Source of the DNA: Wolbachia endosymbiont of Folsomia candida
Lineage (GTDB): Bacteria; Pseudomonadota; Alphaproteobacteria; Rickettsiales; Anaplasmataceae
Length of the DNA stretch: 64,000 nt
Direction of reading: 5' to 3'
Assembly (NCBI RefSeq): GCF_001931755.2
Contig: NZ_CP015510.2
Span: 248,001-312,000 of the forward strand
Under the pieces are notes generated by a model. The model searched no databases, was not told the DNA's origin, and saw only the letters and a program-made list of their open reading frames with translations. The position numbers were made by a program, and so were the translations under genes. Each line of letters starts with the position of its first letter. Position 1 is the first letter of the stretch. Below, one piece after another: positions 8,954 through 18,425 of the stretch.

Positions 8954-9924
8954 CTCAACCCAAGTTTTAAATTTTTTGCTGTTAATAATAATGGTGATTC
9001 ATTAAAAAAAATATTAATATCATCAATATTATCTATATTTTGCACACTGATAGATTGATCAATTCTTTTAACTAGATTAGATAAAACTTTGTTAGGTCCA
9101 ATTTCAATAAACTTGTTAATTCCATTACTTGCCATATGTAAAACCATCTCTCTCCATCTCACTCTGCTTACGATTTGTTTAGCGAGCAAAGGTTTTATGA
9201 TTTTCGAATCGCTTTCCTCTTTAGCTGTAACATTTGATAATAAAGGAAGAGTAGGGTGCTTCATTTCGATACCATCTAAAAACTCCAAAACTTTTTCATC
9301 AGCAGGTCTCATGAGAGATGAATGGAAAGGTCCACTAACCTGCAATTTTATTAGTTTCTTGATACCAGAGTTCTTGAGCAAATCAGGTAATGCTTCAAGA
9401 GCCTCCATAGTTCCGCTTATAACTACTTGTCCACCACCATTATCATTGGCAATTTCACAAATTCCATCTGATTTTAATATGTCTTCTACTTCAGTCAAAT
9501 CTGCTCCGAGCAGTGCAACCATACCACCTTTGCATTTTAGTGAGGCTTCGTGCATTGCTTCGCTACGGATTTTTAGCAGCTTTACTGTGGACTCAAGAGT
9601 CAAAGCTTCTGCGGCACATAGCGCTGTATATTCACCAACTGAGTGTCCACAAACATATTTAACATTATGATCCAAGAAAAGTGATTTGCCAAACACATGC
9701 TCCATAACGCGCAGTGTTGCAATTGAAACTGCCATTATAGCTGGTTGGGCATTTTCTGTAATCGTTAATTCTTCAATAGGTCCGTTGAAAATTACATTAG
9801 ATAATTTTCTATTTAGTATGCTGTCTACTTCGTCAAATACTTGCTTGGCGGCAGAAAATTCACTGTATAGACTTTTTCCCATTCCTACAAACTGGGAACC
9901 CTGACCAGGAAAAGCGAAAATCAT
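8950..9924 (-). CDS. fabD: Malonyl CoA-acyl carrier protein transacylase
   Basis: Transfers malonyl groups from CoA to acyl carrier protein at the start of type II fatty acid synthesis in the cytoplasm. The 324 residues include the GQGSQ motif (7-11), nucleophile S95 in GHSVGEYTA, and the catalytic His in [11 protein letters not shown] (H201). Length is normal for the family. The ATG at 9924 gives the canonical [11 protein letters not shown] start. It has its own strong promoter (9945-9973) back-to-back with the rpmE promoter, and its stop overlaps that of convergent gpmI. Confidence 0.96.
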   Translation of the reverse strand: MIFAFPGQGSQFVGMGKSLYSEFSAAKQVFDEVDSILNRKLSNVIFNGPIEELTITENAQPAIMAVSIATLRVMEHVFGKSLFLDHNVKYVCGHSVGEYTALCAAEALTLESTVKLLKIRSEAMHEASLKCKGGMVALLGADLTEVEDILKSDGICEIANDNGGGQVVISGTMEALEALPDLLKNSGIKKLIKLQVSGPFHSSLMRPADEKVLEFLDGIEMKHPTLPLLSNVTAKEESDSKIIKPLLAKQIVSRVRWREMVLHMASNGINKFIEIGPNKVLSNLVKRIDQSISVQNIDNIDDINIFFNESPLLLTAKNLKLGLS

Positions 9925-9944
9925 GATTTATTTATTTTTTATTA

Positions 9945-9973
9945 AGTATATTACTTTGTTTATTTTCTGTCAA
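9945..9973 (-). promoter_or_regulatory. Promoter of fabD
   Basis: Reverse-strand TTGACA (9973-9968), 17-base spacer and TATACT (9950-9945): a near-consensus promoter 21 bases from the fabD ATG. It lies 17 bases from a forward promoter, so the two are divergent. Confidence 0.7.
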
Positions 9974-9989
9974 CATTCTGTAATAATGC

Positions 9990-10018
9990 TTGACCAAGTG
10001 GTAAAATTTAAGTAGCAT
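9990..10018 (+). promoter_or_regulatory. Probable promoter of rpmE-nadK
   Basis: TTGACC (9990-9995), 17-base spacer and TAGCAT (10013-10018), about 30 bases before the rpmE ATG. The -10 is weaker than the fabD one. Confidence 0.45.
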
Positions 10019-10048
10019 AAAAATGAACTGAAGATTTACGCGTTAGCA

Positions 10049-10261
10049 ATGGCAGAAATTAATTACCATAAAATTATCATAATCATGACAAATGGTGAAG
10101 AGTTTGAGACTCGCTCGACATATGGAAAGGAAGGTGATAAAGTGAAGCTTGATAGGGATCCTCTTACTCACCCTGCATGGACTGGAAGTTTAACGAGTGG
10201 ATCAACAAGCAAAACCAGCAGAATGGCTAAGTTTAACGATAAGTATGGGGATATTTTTTAA
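10049..10261 (+). CDS. rpmE: 50S ribosomal protein L31
   Basis: A 70-residue large-subunit protein at the subunit interface. The sequence has the alphaproteobacterial form (EEFETRSTYG, LDRDPLTHPAWTG, KFNDKYGD). It lacks the CxxC zinc cysteines of the zinc-binding type. nadK follows after 34 bases in the same direction, so a two-gene operon is likely. Confidence 0.93.
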   Translation: MAEINYHKIIIIMTNGEEFETRSTYGKEGDKVKLDRDPLTHPAWTGSLTSGSTSKTSRMAKFNDKYGDIF

Positions 10262-10295
10262 TTTTTCCTTGGCTTTGTAAAGAGCTTGGCAGAGC

Positions 10296-11087
10296 ATGAG
10301 TTACAGAAATATAGGCTATATTGCTTCTGAATCACCAAAATCACAGAAAGTATCTAAGCTATTACAAGAGCTTGATTTTATCAATATAGCAGAGGAAAAT
10401 AAATCCGAAATTGATCTACTCATAGTTGTTGGTGGCGATGGCTTTATGCTTCGTACATTACATAATTATGTTATGGATAATAAAAACATGCATGTGTATG
10501 GCATAAACACAGGTAATGTTGGATTTTTAATGAATAAGTGTTTTAACAGCAGTGAAGATTTAATTGATCATATAGAGCATACAATTTCAACTCAGTTAAC
10601 CTTATTAAAAATGGAAGCCATAGATACAAGTGGCAATAAATATCACTATACAGCGGTAAATGAGGTATACGTTTTTAGGAAAACGAATCAAATAGTGGAA
10701 ATGAATGTCACTATTAATAACAAGCTAAAAGTAGAAAAATTTAGGGGAGATGGGATAATACTCTCCACACCAACGGGCAGCACTGCATATAATTTCTCTG
10801 CTGGCGGTCCAATATTACCACTCAATTCAAACTTATTTTCACTTACTTCTATCAATAGTTATTACCCTAGGCATTGGAATGGAGCACTTATCTCAAATGA
10901 TACTGTAGTGCAAATTGACATTAACGACGTAAAAAATCGTCCAGCAATTGTCGTTTCAGATTATAAAGAATTTCACGATATATCACAGATAAAAATACAA
11001 AAAGACCAAGAAAACACAATCACGCTGCTTTTTGATAAGGATTATTCTCTCAATGAAAGAATTTTTGACAAGCAATTTTTGTATTAA
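10296..11087 (+). CDS. nadK: NAD kinase
   Basis: Phosphorylates NAD to NADP using ATP in the cytoplasm. The 263 residues carry the diagnostic GGDG motif (46-49, LLIVVGGDGFMLR), INTGNVGFL, the NE/D region (AVNEVYV) and the conserved GDGIILSTPTGSTAYNFSAGGPI. The length is short but normal for Rickettsiales. It lies 34 bases behind rpmE. Confidence 0.95.
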   Translation: MSYRNIGYIASESPKSQKVSKLLQELDFINIAEENKSEIDLLIVVGGDGFMLRTLHNYVMDNKNMHVYGINTGNVGFLMNKCFNSSEDLIDHIEHTISTQLTLLKMEAIDTSGNKYHYTAVNEVYVFRKTNQIVEMNVTINNKLKVEKFRGDGIILSTPTGSTAYNFSAGGPILPLNSNLFSLTSINSYYPRHWNGALISNDTVVQIDINDVKNRPAIVVSDYKEFHDISQIKIQKDQENTITLLFDKDYSLNERIFDKQFLY

Positions 11088-11194
11088 AACTTTCTAGGTA
11101 TAACTGCAGTAGTTATTCGTACACTAGTATTTACTATCTTTTAATCAGTATAACGTAATCAACACAGCATAGTAATTAATTTAAGAGGGTAAAT

Positions 11195-12655
11195 ATGCTA
11201 ACACCAAAAACACAAGATAATGAAACAGGAAGTCCAAGCGTGCCAGAGCTAAAGAAGCATTTTGAATCACCAAGCTCAAGCGTTCGGGGATCAGTTGGCG
11301 CTCAAACACCACCTCGTAGCAGTGCATCTTCAAATCAAAGCACGCCACAACCAAAACCTAGAAGCATAAGTCTACAAAATGCAGGAGAAGAAAATAGTCC
11401 ACCACCACCTATAGATACAAATCCGTTTGGTGACCCTGATTGTGAAGAACAAGACACATCAAGTGTCGAAGGATCAGCTAATCATAAGTCAGAAGAACAT
11501 CTTTATGCAGCTATAGATCCAAGAACAAAATCTTCAAAAAAGAGTTCTGGTAGTGATAGCGGAGTAGATGATCCAAGTTCAGGAATGAAAAGATCAGCTT
11601 CTGTAGGAACATTATATAGCGAGCCTTGGGATCGTGCTCAAGCTGTTGAAGATTTAAATAAGAGATTTGAGGAAGTATCTCGTAATAGTTCAGATACACC
11701 TTCAACTGGCTTACCATCATACAGTGATGATACTAATAGTGAAGCAGACTCTAATACTCCACTGATTAAATCAGATAAAATAACAAATAGATTCTGGCCA
11801 AGAGCAAAATATTCCATGCAGCAGAAGAGTTTTATAATCCCCACGGTCGGTGCTACTTTCATCACACTGTATCTGGCTGCATACACTACTCTATCGTATA
11901 TGCAAAACAAGAGCATGTTTATTGCATTCATTACAAATAATCCTAAATTTATTACTGTACCTGGTATTATAGCAGCTTCATTATTTGCGATTGGCATAAT
12001 TTGTGTTATTAAACAAGCTAATAATACTATAGAGCATGAAATTCAGGAAAAAAACCCTGATAAAGTTTTAAAGAAAGTATTAGAGCTTCAACCTAAAGAC
12101 AAAATCATAAAATCTGTAAGATTAGAATATAGTAATAATACTCATTCAAATTTCACGTTTAATACTTGGAAATCTCAGAAAGGTTTTGTCAATATTGATG
12201 AAAAAATAGTTAATAGGACTAGTAAAATAGAATCAGTATTCAACGATAGGCCGGTATTTACTGCGTTACTAACAGGTTTTGTTGTTGCAAATGTAGCGCT
12301 TCCTTTGGGGCTCTATGCAGCAGGTGGTATAAGTAATGTAACAACATTTTACCAAAGCCTCCTGGCTACTAACATTGGGTTATCACTACTTGTAGCTTCA
12401 AGTGTGCTTGCATTATCAATTTTATGTCTTGGCGTTCATTACTATAACAAAACAAATTGCACCAATCGTGTATATCCTCATGACGATCCTAAAGGTGAAA
12501 ATGTTAATCCGAAATTAATTGACAAAATAAAAGAAGAAAGAACGAACGTTCTTGGAGAAAATCACAGTCAAGACGGTAAATGCAGCAGTTTACTGACTGA
12601 GCGAGTTGTAGTTAAGGCTCATAATTGTTCAACCCTTTTAATAGAATGTTGTTAA
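11195..12655 (+). CDS. Membrane protein with disordered Ser/Pro-rich N-terminus, function unknown
   Basis: 486 residues, not recognised. Residues 1-195 are low-complexity Ser/Pro/Glu with no signal peptide. Two Tyr motifs stand out: EEHLYAAIDP (Y104) and GTLYSEPWD (Y141). From about residue 207 there are four hydrophobic segments in two pairs (about 207-230, 245-268, 350-378 and 388-413). A charged stretch lies between the pairs, and the tail is Cys-rich (CSTLLIECC). The ribosome site is agagggtaaat. The layout of a cytosolic disordered arm plus paired membrane hairpins recalls secreted inclusion-membrane-type or effector proteins of intracellular bacteria, but that is inference. IS-rich DNA follows it. 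Confidence 0.8.
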   Translation: MLTPKTQDNETGSPSVPELKKHFESPSSSVRGSVGAQTPPRSSASSNQSTPQPKPRSISLQNAGEENSPPPPIDTNPFGDPDCEEQDTSSVEGSANHKSEEHLYAAIDPRTKSSKKSSGSDSGVDDPSSGMKRSASVGTLYSEPWDRAQAVEDLNKRFEEVSRNSSDTPSTGLPSYSDDTNSEADSNTPLIKSDKITNRFWPRAKYSMQQKSFIIPTVGATFITLYLAAYTTLSYMQNKSMFIAFITNNPKFITVPGIIAASLFAIGIICVIKQANNTIEHEIQEKNPDKVLKKVLELQPKDKIIKSVRLEYSNNTHSNFTFNTWKSQKGFVNIDEKIVNRTSKIESVFNDRPVFTALLTGFVVANVALPLGLYAAGGISNVTTFYQSLLATNIGLSLLVASSVLALSILCLGVHYYNKTNCTNRVYPHDDPKGENVNPKLIDKIKEERTNVLGENHSQDGKCSSLLTERVVVKAHNCSTLLIECC

Positions 12656-12802
12656 TAAATTATAAAACATATAGCAGATTCCTTGCGAAACCTTGTTATT
12701 TTAGTGTCATGCTACTTATGTGCATAATTGTACGAATGTGCAATTTTGAAGGAAAAAGTACGAAAAATGATGTCATCCCAGTTTCCATACTCTTGTCATC
12801 CC

Positions 12803-13853
12803 TGTAAAGGTCAACTAATTCGATGACAAAAATGTTAAGATAAAAGAAACATTTTTGAGGGAGTTAGGTATGAGAAGAAACACAGAAGATAAAACTTTAG
12901 AGAGAAATTACCAAAGTAAATGGAGATTTTTGATCAAAGAATATGAGCAAACAAAGGCAAAAAAGCATCCATTTTATAGATTTGTAGGCGATTTTTATCA
13001 CGCTAATGGAATCAACAGACAAACATTCTGTAAATATTATAATAGGTATAGAAATAGCGGATTAGAAAAAGAGTTTTTACCAAGAAAAAGAGGTCCAAGA
13101 TGGGAAAGTAGAAGAACAGATATTGAAATAGAAAAAGCAGTTATAGAGGAGCGGAAAAAAGGGATAAATAAATATGAAATTTGTGCTATACTAGCAAAAA
13201 AGTTGGGCAACAAAACACCTTCTCCATCTGGTATATATAATATTATTAAGAGAGCCGGCATGAATAAGTTGAGCACAAAAGAAAAAGAGGTGAAGAGAAA
13301 GATAATCAGGGAAAAAGCTGGAGAATTGGCACATATAGACTGTCATTATCTGAGTAAAGATATGATAATAAATGAGAGCAAAAGATACTATTTAGTGTGT
13401 GTAATAGACGATGCAAGCCGTATAGCATGGGCAGAAGTTTTAGAAAATATTCAGAGTCTGAATGTAATGTTTGCAGTGCTCAGATGTTTTAATTATATAA
13501 AGCAAAGTTACAGTATTCAGTTCAAAGAAGTAATGACAGACAATGGACCAGAGTTTGCATCAAGAAGTAATTTGGATGGACATCCATTTGAAAGAATGTT
13601 AGTTGAAATTGGCTTAAAGCATTTATATACAAGGCCATATAGACCACAAACAAATGGCAAAGTAGAGCGCTTTTGGCGGACTTTAAATGATGATTTGATT
13701 GAGGGAACAACGTTTGAGACCGTTCAAGAATTTAAGGATGAATTGTTTAGATATTTAATTTATTACAATGAACACAGGCCGCATCAAGCTCTTGGAGGTA
13801 TTACTCCTTTGAGCTTTTTGCAAAATTTGTCAATGAATTAGTTGACCTTTACA
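12803..13853 (+). mobile_element. IS481-family insertion sequence
   Basis: A 1051-bp element with 19-bp perfect terminal inverted repeats (tgtaaaggtcaactaattc and its complement). It is flanked by 5-bp direct repeats atccc (12798-12802 and 13854-13858). The target is the hairpin repeat shared by other copies in the window. Confidence 0.88.
12870..13841 (+). CDS. IS481-family transposase
   Basis: A 323-residue integrase-type DDE transposase. There is an N-terminal helix-turn-helix region (FVGDFYHANGINRQTFCKYY), then a retroviral-integrase-like core with D157 (HIDCHYL), D224 (MTDNGPEF) and E266 (QTNGKVERFWRTL), and the terminal YNEHRPHQALGGITP motif. The ATG at 12870 follows a gagggag ribosome site. 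A TTG at 12855 would add five residues. The frame is intact. Confidence 0.9.
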   Translation: MRRNTEDKTLERNYQSKWRFLIKEYEQTKAKKHPFYRFVGDFYHANGINRQTFCKYYNRYRNSGLEKEFLPRKRGPRWESRRTDIEIEKAVIEERKKGINKYEICAILAKKLGNKTPSPSGIYNIIKRAGMNKLSTKEKEVKRKIIREKAGELAHIDCHYLSKDMIINESKRYYLVCVIDDASRIAWAEVLENIQSLNVMFAVLRCFNYIKQSYSIQFKEVMTDNGPEFASRSNLDGHPFERMLVEIGLKHLYTRPYRPQTNGKVERFWRTLNDDLIEGTTFETVQEFKDELFRYLIYYNEHRPHQALGGITPLSFLQNLSMN

Positions 13854-13869
13854 ATCCCAGTGCGTGACA

Positions 13870-14962
13870 GGCTTTGTTGCATAGCTAGGGAGAAAAAAGC
13901 TGGAAGTTACTGACTAAATTCATTATAAAATGGCCATTTAACCGCCAAAGGAAAAATATGCCAGTCAAAATGAAAGTCAGTAACCAAAGTGAATATAACA
14001 AATTTCTTCAAGAAAGGGGAAATATTTTTCATTACATCAACGACGCCATTGAAAATTGGCACGAAAATAGACCAAAAGTAGCAGGTGGCAATAATATTTA
14101 CACCGATAAAGTTGTGATTTTAGTTCATATAATAACTTATCTATTTAGGATTGGCCTGAGGCAAACGGTAGGATTTATAAAAGGATACCTCGAGCAAATA
14201 GGAAAAAGCCTACAAGTCATCAGCTATTCACAGGCCTCAAGAAGATTTAAAAAACTGAATATTAAGATTAATGACAACAGGGTTGATAAAAATAATATGG
14301 AAAATATTGAAATTGCTATAGATAGCACTGGTATTGGCATCTATAACACTACTGCTGGCCATAACAAAAAAAATAATGAAGTGAGACAATACAGAGGGAG
14401 AGAACAAGCAAGAAAAATGCATGTAATGTTAGATATAAGCAGCAAAAAAGTTATGGATTTAAAATACACTGAACTATATTATCCTGACCACTGGGCAGCT
14501 AGTAAGCTGATGAAAAATGATTATGGTAAAATAGAAACGTTATATGCAGATGGTGCATATGACAGAGCCATGATTTATCAGCAATGTTACAAGCTTAGAA
14601 TAAAAACGAAAATACCACCAAAAATTGATGCAGTAGAGCATCAGAATTTGGATTATATGGCCCAAAGAAATACTGCAGTTAGGTTAATAAGATCGTTTGA
14701 TGGAGATACAATAGAGAAAATAAAGCAATGGAAAAAGGAGGTAGGATATGGAAAAAGATCCTACATAGAAGCATTCTTTTCGCGATTAAAGCAAATATTT
14801 GGGTTTAGTTTTAGGAATAAATCTGAGGTTAATCGTGAGAAGGAACTGCTACTCAAGTGCTATTTGCTGAATAAATTTACTGATATAGGTATGGCTAAAT
14901 TTCAGGTAGCCTCATGAACTTATCATATACTACCTGATGCCAACTAGCTATGCAACAAAGCC
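13870..14962 (+). mobile_element. IS5-family element, IS903 type, copy 1
   Basis: A 1093-bp element with 19-bp terminal inverted repeats starting ggctttgttgcatagctag, close to the IS903 end sequence. The 9-bp target duplication tgcgtgaca is at 13861-13869 and 14963-14971, as usual for the IS903 group. A second copy lies inverted at 27308-28400. Confidence 0.9.
13958..14917 (+). CDS. IS5-family (IS903 group) transposase, copy 1
   Basis: A 319-residue DDE transposase with D122 (IAIDSTGIG), D198 (YADGAYD) and E271 (SYIEAFFSRLKQIFG). The protein is identical to the one encoded at 27353-28312. The ribosome site aaagga precedes the ATG. The frame is intact, so the element may be mobile. Confidence 0.92.
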   Translation: MPVKMKVSNQSEYNKFLQERGNIFHYINDAIENWHENRPKVAGGNNIYTDKVVILVHIITYLFRIGLRQTVGFIKGYLEQIGKSLQVISYSQASRRFKKLNIKINDNRVDKNNMENIEIAIDSTGIGIYNTTAGHNKKNNEVRQYRGREQARKMHVMLDISSKKVMDLKYTELYYPDHWAASKLMKNDYGKIETLYADGAYDRAMIYQQCYKLRIKTKIPPKIDAVEHQNLDYMAQRNTAVRLIRSFDGDTIEKIKQWKKEVGYGKRSYIEAFFSRLKQIFGFSFRNKSEVNREKELLLKCYLLNKFTDIGMAKFQVAS

Positions 14963-15100
14963 TGCGTGACACTGGGATCTAAGTTTTATGAAAAACTATT
15001 ATATTTATATATTTGCAATGGAAAATCTATTTAGTTGCAAGAAAAAATCAAGATTGATATAATTTATATTTCGAAATTAAGAAAGATCCCAGTGTCACGC

Positions 15101-16306
15101 ACACAAGTGTACGAACGTTTGTTATGGAAAGTGAAAAAGGTAATAATCGTAGACTTTTTCTGGGTTTCCACCACAATATTCAATGACAGGTTTTAGGATT
15201 TCAAGCCTGAGTTCATTCATAAAAGCTCTCCTTGCAAACTTATAACTCTTGATTTCGCTGCGTTTTCTGTATTCTGTTAATAAAACCGAAGCAATAAGAA
15301 TCATGTATAGTGTGACCAAAATTGTGTTTTTGCTATGTCCAAGAAAATGCTTCGTGTTGAGCTCCTGCTTGATAAATTTGAAGAAAACTTCTATTGACCA
15401 GCGCCTTTTGTAAAGAGCGCAGACTTCTTCAGCAGACATTTCATAAATATTAGTCAAAAATGTGAGAACTTCGCCATTCTGTCGATTTTGCGCTTTAATT
15501 AGCCTGATTTCAAACGACAAAAATCTTGAACCTTTTTGCCCCAGCCTGACTACTACATCTTCCATTAGCTCAAGCGTTCCAGTCTGCATGCCTGCAACTT
15601 TTCCGTGGATACGCACAATTTGATAACGAATATTATCGTTGCCACGTGTGATAAAATGTATGCCTTTATCTATAAACTCCTCGAAAGTTGCACGTTTTTG
15701 CAGTCCTCGATCAAATATGCAAATCGACTCTTGACCGTGATTTAAAATCATTTCCCGGAACGATGTGCTGTCAGAGGAGCCCTTGGCTTGAGTATACAAG
15801 TTCAGCAACTTTGCAAACCTGCCGTCAGTGGCAACGGTGCACTTTACCATATTCTTTGCACCACCACGCCATGGTATTGCAGATTGCAGTAATTTGCTCG
15901 ATAACTGCAGGGTTGTGGAATCTATAATTAATAGCTTTTCTTGGTCTTTTTGGTTACAAAAACTTTGTAAAACGAACGAAAAAATTCTTTCGAAGTACTT
16001 AATTGGTATCGTTTTTAAGCGGCTTGCCACCGATGAATGGCGCGTATTCAGGCAAAACATCCGACGATAATTTTCCTCGATAGTCCGCAAGCTCAGCTCG
16101 TTTTTCTCCAATATGCTGTACAGCAGTAAATTAAATATATTTTCTCCCGTAAGTTTGCCCACTTTGTAATCAACGCCAACCGCTTTGCCTATTTCATCTA
16201 ACACTGCTTTCGGCAATTTTGATATTATTTCTTTGTAATAAAACACACTTCACACCCTAATTTTTTTCCTATCTTATCGCTAAATTAGACGTTCGTACAG
16301 TTGTGT
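15101..16306 (-). mobile_element. IS4-family insertion sequence
   Basis: A 1206-bp element with 18-bp imperfect inverted repeats (acacaagtgtacgaacgt on the left, one mismatch to the right end). The 7-bp direct repeats gtcacgc are at 15094-15100 and 16307-16313. It sits in the centre of the right-hand hairpin of repeat R1. Confidence 0.82.
15122..16246 (-). CDS. IS4-family transposase
   Basis: A 374-residue DDE transposase: D109 (LIIDSTTLQ), D179 (CIFDRGLQ) and E286 in a YREK signature (YKRRWSIEVFFKFIK). It is full-length and uninterrupted. It differs in sequence from the IS50-type enzyme at 5459 and so belongs to another subgroup of the family. Confidence 0.92.
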   Translation of the reverse strand: MFYYKEIISKLPKAVLDEIGKAVGVDYKVGKLTGENIFNLLLYSILEKNELSLRTIEENYRRMFCLNTRHSSVASRLKTIPIKYFERIFSFVLQSFCNQKDQEKLLIIDSTTLQLSSKLLQSAIPWRGGAKNMVKCTVATDGRFAKLLNLYTQAKGSSDSTSFREMILNHGQESICIFDRGLQKRATFEEFIDKGIHFITRGNDNIRYQIVRIHGKVAGMQTGTLELMEDVVVRLGQKGSRFLSFEIRLIKAQNRQNGEVLTFLTNIYEMSAEEVCALYKRRWSIEVFFKFIKQELNTKHFLGHSKNTILVTLYMILIASVLLTEYRKRSEIKSYKFARRAFMNELRLEILKPVIEYCGGNPEKVYDYYLFHFP

Positions 16307-16435
16307 GTCACGCACTGGGATGACAAGAAGAAGGCTACTTGGATAACAGGGTTTTATCATCTCAAACAGTCTTTTAGCTCTTGCTAAGATCGCGTTATTT
16401 TAGTATCTTTAGCTAAAGAAATTATTTTATCCAAT

Positions 16436-17467
16436 ATGAAAAAAGCCTTTATTTTCACGTCTTTCATAGCGATTATATTAATAGTAATCACCTACTTGTA
16501 TAAAAACAATGAAGTTACTGATTCACAAGTAGTTAACGTATATTCGTCGCGTAAAGAAGAGCTAGTCCGTACTTTATTTGATGAATTTACAAAAGATACA
16601 GGCATTAAAGTACGTTATATCATTGATGATTATTCACAGCTCCTTTCTCGCATCGAAAATGGTGGTGAAGCTGATTTATTTTTAACTGCAGATGCGGTAA
16701 ACCTAATTTTAGCAAAAAAAAGGGGGCTTTTGGCTCAAGTAGATTCAGATGTTTTGAAAAGTGCTATACCTGCAAAGCTGAGGGATAGTGAAGATTACTG
16801 GTTTGGTCTCACAAAAAGAACCAGAATGTTGGTCTATAATAAGGAATTAGTAAATCCTGAAGATTTAAGTACTTATGAAGATTTGGCAGATCAAAAGTGG
16901 AAAGGAAAGATATTAGTACGCTCTTCCACAAGTCCATACAATAGATCATTGATTGCTTTTATGATTGCAAACAATGGCTTTGAAAAGACGAAAGAGTGGG
17001 TAAATGGAATTGTGAACAATATGGCAAGGAAGCCAAGTGGTGGAGATACTGACCAAATTTATGCAGTGGCTGCTGGTGAGGGTGAGATTGCAATAGTAAA
17101 TAGTTACTACTTTGCAAGGGTTCTTTCATCAAGTGGTGAAAATAAAAAAAATGTTATAGACAAGCTCGGAGCTTTTTTTCCTAACCAGGGTAATAATGGT
17201 GTAATGGTGAACATTAGTGGTGCAGCAGTAACAAAAAATGCAAAAAACAGGGAAAATGCTGTAACATTACTAGAATTTTTAGTGAGTAAACAAGCTCAAG
17301 AGTTGTACGCTAAAAAGAATCAAGAATATCCTGTAATTGAAGGTATTGAAACTTCTGATATATTAAAATCTTGGGGAGATTATTTACAAAGTGGTTTACC
17401 ACTTAGTGAGCTTGAAAAACATCTCTTTCAGGCTGTTATGATAGCAGATGAGTGTAAGTGGAAGTAG
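16436..17467 (+). CDS. Iron(III) ABC transporter substrate-binding protein
   Basis: 343 residues of the FbpA/AfuA/FutA family, which binds ferric iron in the periplasm and hands it to an ABC permease. One N-terminal hydrophobic segment (about residues 3-22) acts as signal or anchor. Family motifs include VNVYSSRKEELV near the mature N-terminus, ADLFLTADAVNL, and the C-lobe NSYYFAR with paired Tyr residues expected to bind iron. No permease or ATPase gene is adjacent, so the partner genes lie elsewhere. Confidence 0.88.
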   Translation: MKKAFIFTSFIAIILIVITYLYKNNEVTDSQVVNVYSSRKEELVRTLFDEFTKDTGIKVRYIIDDYSQLLSRIENGGEADLFLTADAVNLILAKKRGLLAQVDSDVLKSAIPAKLRDSEDYWFGLTKRTRMLVYNKELVNPEDLSTYEDLADQKWKGKILVRSSTSPYNRSLIAFMIANNGFEKTKEWVNGIVNNMARKPSGGDTDQIYAVAAGEGEIAIVNSYYFARVLSSSGENKKNVIDKLGAFFPNQGNNGVMVNISGAAVTKNAKNRENAVTLLEFLVSKQAQELYAKKNQEYPVIEGIETSDILKSWGDYLQSGLPLSELEKHLFQAVMIADECKWK

Positions 17468-17489
17468 TATAAGGGGAGGTAGAAGCCTT

Positions 17490-17686
17490 TTACTTGCTAT
17501 CTCTAACTATTTGGGCAATACGCCTATATAAATCATCTCCACTAGTGGCACAACTCCTTATGGATTATATAATAATTGGACAAAATATTCTAAATTTTCC
17601 ATGGCAACTGGCGTAAATAAATACATAGATTTATTAAATATTTTACTTAAAATTTAATTTCTTATCATCTAAGAGATAGCGAGTAA
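17490..17686. repeat. Long-range inverted repeat upstream of radC
   Basis: ttacttgctatctct (17490-17504) is complementary at 14 of 15 positions to agagatagcgagtaa (17672-17686). The 167 bases between hold no gene. The right arm ends 11 bases before the radC ATG, so pairing could cover the ribosome site. It may instead be a decayed palindromic insertion. Confidence 0.55.
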
Positions 17687-17697
17687 GTAGTGCATTA

Positions 17698-18375
17698 ATG
17701 GTTAAAGATTATACAAAGGGACATAGAAAGAGATTAAGAGAGAAAATTATCTTAGATAATGGACAATCGTTACGTGATTATGAGGTTTTAGAGCACATTT
17801 TGTATTCAGCATATAGTAGGATTGATGTTAAACCTATTGCAAAGGGCTTGATAGATAATTTTGGTAGTTTGAATAAAGTTTTTAATGCTGATCTGGAAGC
17901 ACTGCAAGATGTTGATGGAGTCAATAATGCTGCAATATCTGCTATCTTTTGTGTAAAACAAGCCTTTGTTCGTTCTGCAAGAGATGAAGTGAAGAATCTA
18001 CCAATAATTAACAATTGGAAAAAATTACTTGATTATTTAAGAATTAGTATAGGCAGTATCAATAAGGAAAATTTTCGTGTTATTTACATGAATAAAAAAT
18101 ATCGTTTAATCGCTGAGGATCTGCAAGATGTTGGTACAGTCGATCAAACACCCGTTTATATAAGAGAGATTATTAAGCGTGCTCTTTTGATTGGCTCAAC
18201 ATCCATTGTGATATCTCACAACCATCCAAGTGGGGATGTTCAGCCCTCAAATAGCGATATATTTCTAACTAAACAATTGGCAGAAGCTTGTCAAAGTATA
18301 GGAATAGAGTTAGTAGATCACATTATAATCGCATTTAATAACCACTTTAGCTTTAAGGAAAATAGGTTGTTATGA
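17698..18375 (+). CDS. radC: RadC family JAMM-domain protein
   Basis: 225 residues. An N-terminal helix-hairpin-helix-like region (about 1-90, with FGSLNKVFNADLEALQDVDGV) precedes a JAB/MPN domain. The metal motif is complete: H174 and H176 in HNHPSGD, then PSNSD with D187. The family was named for DNA repair, but that role is doubtful and the true substrate is unknown. tRNA-Val follows at 50 bases. Confidence 0.92.
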   Translation: MVKDYTKGHRKRLREKIILDNGQSLRDYEVLEHILYSAYSRIDVKPIAKGLIDNFGSLNKVFNADLEALQDVDGVNNAAISAIFCVKQAFVRSARDEVKNLPIINNWKKLLDYLRISIGSINKENFRVIYMNKKYRLIAEDLQDVGTVDQTPVYIREIIKRALLIGSTSIVISHNHPSGDVQPSNSDIFLTKQLAEACQSIGIELVDHIIIAFNNHFSFKENRLL

Positions 18376-18425
18376 AAACTTTGAGTAGATTTCTTTATGC
18401 TGCAGCATTATACTACAGCCACGAT

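Larger units (their letters stand above)
12795..16324. repeat. Hairpin-bounded repeat (R1) carrying three insertion sequences
   Basis: Once the three IS elements and one target copy of each are removed, about 159 bp remain. They begin gtcatcccagtgcgtgacactgggat and end atcccagtgtcacgcactgggatgac (each part given here is broken up by the IS). The IS481-type element lies in the first hairpin at atccc, the IS903-type in its centre at tgcgtgaca, and the IS4-type in the centre of the last hairpin at gtcacgc. Related intact copies lie at 22044, 22370, 32559, 39849 and 41936. Confidence 0.8.
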
